Source: Chamaelirium japonicum (lineage: Eukaryota > Streptophyta > Magnoliopsida > Liliales > Melanthiaceae). From it: a stretch of DNA of 64,000 nucleotides. The stretch lies in the NCBI GenBank assembly GCA_947650365.1, contig CANTAL010000097.1, forward strand, positions 124,001 to 188,000. The letters are read 5' to 3'. Below the pieces are notes generated by a model. It was not told where the DNA came from. It ran no database searches and worked only from the letters and a program-made list of their open reading frames with translations. How positions within the stretch are numbered: position 1 is the first letter of the stretch; each line of letters starts with the position of its first letter. Position numbers and translations under genes: made by a program. This document shows, piece by piece, positions 61,544 through 64,000 of this stretch.

Positions 61544-62860
61544 ATGTCTTCAATACCCCCAAACAAAGAATGGATGAATGCAAAGAGGTGGACAGAAGAA
61601 TATATACATGGCGTTGACTTATTCCTCCAATTCACAAAGGATTCATTAGGGGATGATGACTGGTATTGTTGCCCCTGTATTAAATGTCGTAACTTGAAGG
61701 GGAAGAAAACATCAAAAGTCATCAAGGAACATTTGATATGTGATGGTATAGATAAGTCATACAAGATATGGTTTCAACATGGAGAACCATTTCCCGAACG
61801 ACGTCATGCAAAAGATGTGACTGGTACATCATCTACGTCTCCACATAATGAAGATGTATTCCCAAGAATGGTCGATATGGTGAATGACACATTTGGATGT
61901 GTTTATTCTGACGACCTGGATGAATGCTTGAATGAAAATCTTGATGAAAGTGAGGCCCCATATCAGGTTGATGGCAAACAAGATGCTGATTATAATAAGT
62001 TGATGGAGGATGCCATTCAGCCACTATATCCCTTGTGTCGAAGTGAGCATACCATATTATCAGTGACTGTTGAATTATTAAGCATGAAGTCCCGGCACAG
62101 TTGGTCTAATAAGAGCTTCACAGAGCTGTTACAGATGATGAAGAAGATTTTGCCAGATCAGAATATTTTGCCAGAGTGTACATACACTGCGAAAAAGTTA
62201 GTAAAATCTTTACGCATGGACTGTGAGATTATCCATGCATGCCCTAATGATTGCATATTATATTGGAGGGAGTATGAAAATAATGATAGTTGCCCTTGCT
62301 GTGGTGAAAGCAGATGAAAGCCAAGTAATAAAACTAATCCAAGATATATACGTTTGCCGAGAAAAAAGTTAAGATACTTTCCATTAACACCAAGATTGCA
62401 GAGATTGTATAGTGTACCATGGATTGCTGAGCAAATGACATGGCATGCAACCGCAGTTGAAAATGATACCCATATGCGTCATCCAATGGATTCTCCACAG
62501 TGGAAATTAGTAAATCGTAAATGGAACAACTTTTCTACAGAGAAACGTAATGTTTGATTAGGGCTTGCAACTGATGGATTTAATCCTTTTGGAAATAAAA
62601 ACAATTCTTATAGTTGCTGGCCTGTTATGATTGTTCCATACAATCTTCCTCCATCCTTATGCATGCGAAAGGAGTTCACTATGTTATCACTTTTGATTCC
62701 AGGAAAAAATGGTCCAGGACATGACATTGATGTCTACTTGCAACCACTAATTGCAGAACTAAATGTATTGTCGTCTCTCGGAGCAGATACTTATGATGCA
62801 AAGAATAAAAATAGGTTCACGATGAAGGCAATTTTATTACATGCATTCATCTGTGTGGTC
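61544..62860 (+). pseudogene. TNP2-type CACTA transposase relic with two nonsense codons
   Basis: The ATG at 61544 follows a T-rich tract and a TAG acceptor-like site. Residues 1-75 are a Transpos_assoc domain (WMNAKRWTEEY, DDDWYCCPCIKCRN, HLICDGI). A TNP2/Transposase_21 segment follows: HACPNDCILYWREY, CPCCGESR, LRYFPLTPRLQRLY, MRHPMDSPQWK and LATDGFNPFG. One frame spans the whole region but is broken by TGA at 62315-62317 (after CGESR, where TGG is usual) and by TGA at 62555-62557 (where CGA Arg is usual). Both are C-to-T type transitions, consistent with decay of methylated DNA. After 'MKAILLHAFI' (about 62850) similarity stops and the rest of the catalytic domain is missing. The gene is non-functional. 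Confidence 0.9.
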
Positions 62861-63132
62861 ATATATGTATCATTTGTGTGTCCACATGCGTATTTGTATT
62901 TCTCAATTTCAAACTCAATGCATGTTCATGGATTTTCATATATTTTTTGAAACATGATATTTTGGCATTTGATGAATTTGTTGTATTGATATGGAGTCAT
63001 CCTTTCATGCATTAGATGCTACCAAGAATTTCATTTGTTTCACATTTGCATCAAAACCTTGCTTCTTGTATTGGGATGCTTTCGTCACTGTGCTTCGTGG
63101 ATTCACTTGCTAATCAGCTTTGTTATTTGTAG
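62861..63132. other. Non-coding remnant between CACTA coding relics
   Basis: T-rich sequence lacking recognisable coding segments, probably intron remains around an internal deletion. It ends in the acceptor-like tract 'tttgttatttgtag'. Confidence 0.55.
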
Positions 63133-63396
63133 GCGTCACAACAACTGAATTCGCCACCAATACGGACTGGTGTGTGTTTATTAAAGAATTTTCAGAAGAT
63201 GATCGTTGCTGTAGGAAAGGTCATTGGCGTCGCTCCGGGTTCAACATCTGAGAGTCTTGAAGTTAAGATCGTATTAGAAGAAATATTGGATCCCTCTACT
63301 CCTTTGTTTGATGGGGGAGGCGCTACAATAGGAGATCGCACACCGGGAGAGATCATAGTGTGGCCGTCGAACTTTGTGTCTTATATATCTAGCTAG
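63133..63396 (+). pseudogene. Last exon of a second CACTA-encoded protein (Transposase_24/En-Spm type)
   Basis: The frame is open from an AG acceptor at 63132 to TAG at 63394-63396. It contains VAVGKVIGVAPG, VKIVLEEILD and IGDRTPGEIIVWPSNFV. The ending fits the conserved C-terminal 'IG...G..(I/V)AWP..L/FV' pattern of plant En/Spm accessory proteins. The upstream exons are gone, so it cannot make the full protein. Confidence 0.72.
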
Positions 63397-63700
63397 TGTT
63401 GGCTTTTGTATGTGATGCATCATTTTTTGAACATGGTTTATAGAAGTTCAACAGTTCCTTTTTGGACATATGATAGTTGTAATGTCTACTTATAAAGATG
63501 TTTGTTAATCTACGATGGATGTGGGGTAAATGTGTTGGCTATGATGTGTGGATTTGTTGTAATGTTCATATTTGTTGTTCTCTAAATTCATATGTTTATT
63601 CTCTACACAGATGGAAGTTGAATAAGTCACTGACAACACAAATGTATCCAGGCTTGTGTTACTTCAGAACTGAAGCTCTCTGCTCATTTTTTTTTTACCT
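63397..63700. other. CACTA 3' untranslated region
   Basis: T-rich and AT-rich sequence after the stop. A 74-codon open frame (63498-63722) has no domain and is probably chance. Confidence 0.5.
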
Positions 63701-63707
63701 GCGAGCA

Positions 63708-63810
63708 GTTAACGACGGCTAATAACCGTCGTTTATTAAACGACCGTTTATAACTGTCGTTTAATACAATTTGAAAGTAAATTTATACGACTGCTATAGT
63801 CTGTCGTTCG
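63708..63810. repeat. 3' subterminal repeats of the first CACTA element
   Basis: AACGACGGCTAATAACCGTC, ACGACCGTTTATAACTGTCG and CGACTGCTATAGTCTGTCG match the style of the repeats at 61246-61412, which supports a single element spanning both. Confidence 0.8.
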
Positions 63811-63817
63811 ATACATT

Positions 63818-64000
63818 CACTACAAAAAAAATATTTTTTACCGACGAAATATATCCGTCGGTAATATTGAATTTCCGTCAATAATGATTTATGGCGACGA
63901 AACTAATTTCCGTCGTTAGGCTGTCGGGAAAAAAGGCGTCGGGAAAAATACTGCGATGGATATAAATTTCCGTCGGTATTAAAAATTAATAATGATGGAT
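63818..64000 (+). mobile_element. Terminus of a second CACTA transposon, nested in the first
   Basis: CACTACAAAAAAAATATTTT is a classic plant CACTA end. It is followed by a different subterminal family (CCGACGAAATATATCCGTCGG, TTTCCGTCGTTAGG, AATTTCCGTCGGTATT). The element runs past the window edge, so its internal content is unknown. The preceding three bases (att) would be half of a 3-bp TSD. Confidence 0.82.

Larger units (their letters stand above)
61206..63817 (+). mobile_element. CACTA (En/Spm) transposon, decayed, 3' end not reached
   Basis: The terminus CACTACGTGAAAAATGG begins at 61206. Subterminal repeats with ACGACGG and CCGTCG in both orientations follow at 61246-61410. Coding relics of TNP2 and a second En/Spm gene are internal, and matching subterminal repeats (AACGACGGCTAATAACCGTC) return at 63708-63810. 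The 3' terminus is not present before a second CACTA end interrupts at 63818, so this element probably continues outside the window. Internal deletion removes much of the transposase. Confidence 0.85.

Noticed and set aside
61206..64000. A single CACTA element ending at 63818
   Set aside because: CACTACAAAAAAAA at 63818 reads as a 5' terminus pointing right, with a different subterminal motif set. It is not the inverted end expected for the element starting at 61206.

Overview
This is plant nuclear DNA, repeat-rich and heterochromatic. The evidence is an angiosperm-style set of transposons: a Tat-lineage Ty3/gypsy element, a Cassandra TRIM with a 5S rRNA domain in its LTRs, a tRNA-derived SINE and two CACTA (En/Spm) elements. 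No ordinary host gene is recognisable, and the species cannot be named from sequence alone.

Layout. Positions 1-1382 are part of a minus-strand LTR related to the large retrotransposon further right. About 43.7 kb (1383-22586, 23344-36279, 50107-59690) is one AT-rich satellite. It is built from a 23-bp monomer and a 28-bp variant that combine into a 120-bp higher-order unit (four 23-mers plus one 28-mer). Monomers read mainly in one direction from 1383 to 21733 and in the other from 29849 to 59690. Between them, at about 24366-29848, is a zone of repeated orientation flips. Longer duplications (about 670 bp, 2.5 kb and 2.66 kb) are visible.

Two complete LTR elements sit inside the satellite. 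A 757-bp Cassandra TRIM (22587-23343) has TSD ggata, a tRNA-Met PBS, a polypurine tract and a 5S-like domain in each LTR. A 13.8-kb Tat-lineage gypsy element (36280-50106) has TSD gtacg. Its LTRs differ by five substitutions and one 63-bp repeat expansion, so it inserted recently. It carries gag, protease, RT, two RNase H domains and integrase in one frame, interrupted by three stops. The last stop, before RT, is TAG-CAA-TTA, the tobamovirus-type readthrough context. Downstream lie a 78-bp tandem repeat, a two-exon antisense gene with its own TATA box and a GT-AG intron, and a 146-bp tandem repeat before the polypurine tract.

The right end (59691-64000) leaves the satellite. It holds AT-rich DNA with short duplications, a minus-strand SINE with a 21-bp TSD, and a decayed CACTA element beginning at 61206. 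The CACTA element has a TNP2 transposase relic with two nonsense codons and a separate last exon of a second transposon gene. A second CACTA terminus begins at 63818 inside its 3' subterminal repeats.

The main candidates for something new are the leaky-stop configuration plus the spliced antisense gene in the gypsy element, and the quantised 23/28-bp satellite with its inversion zone.
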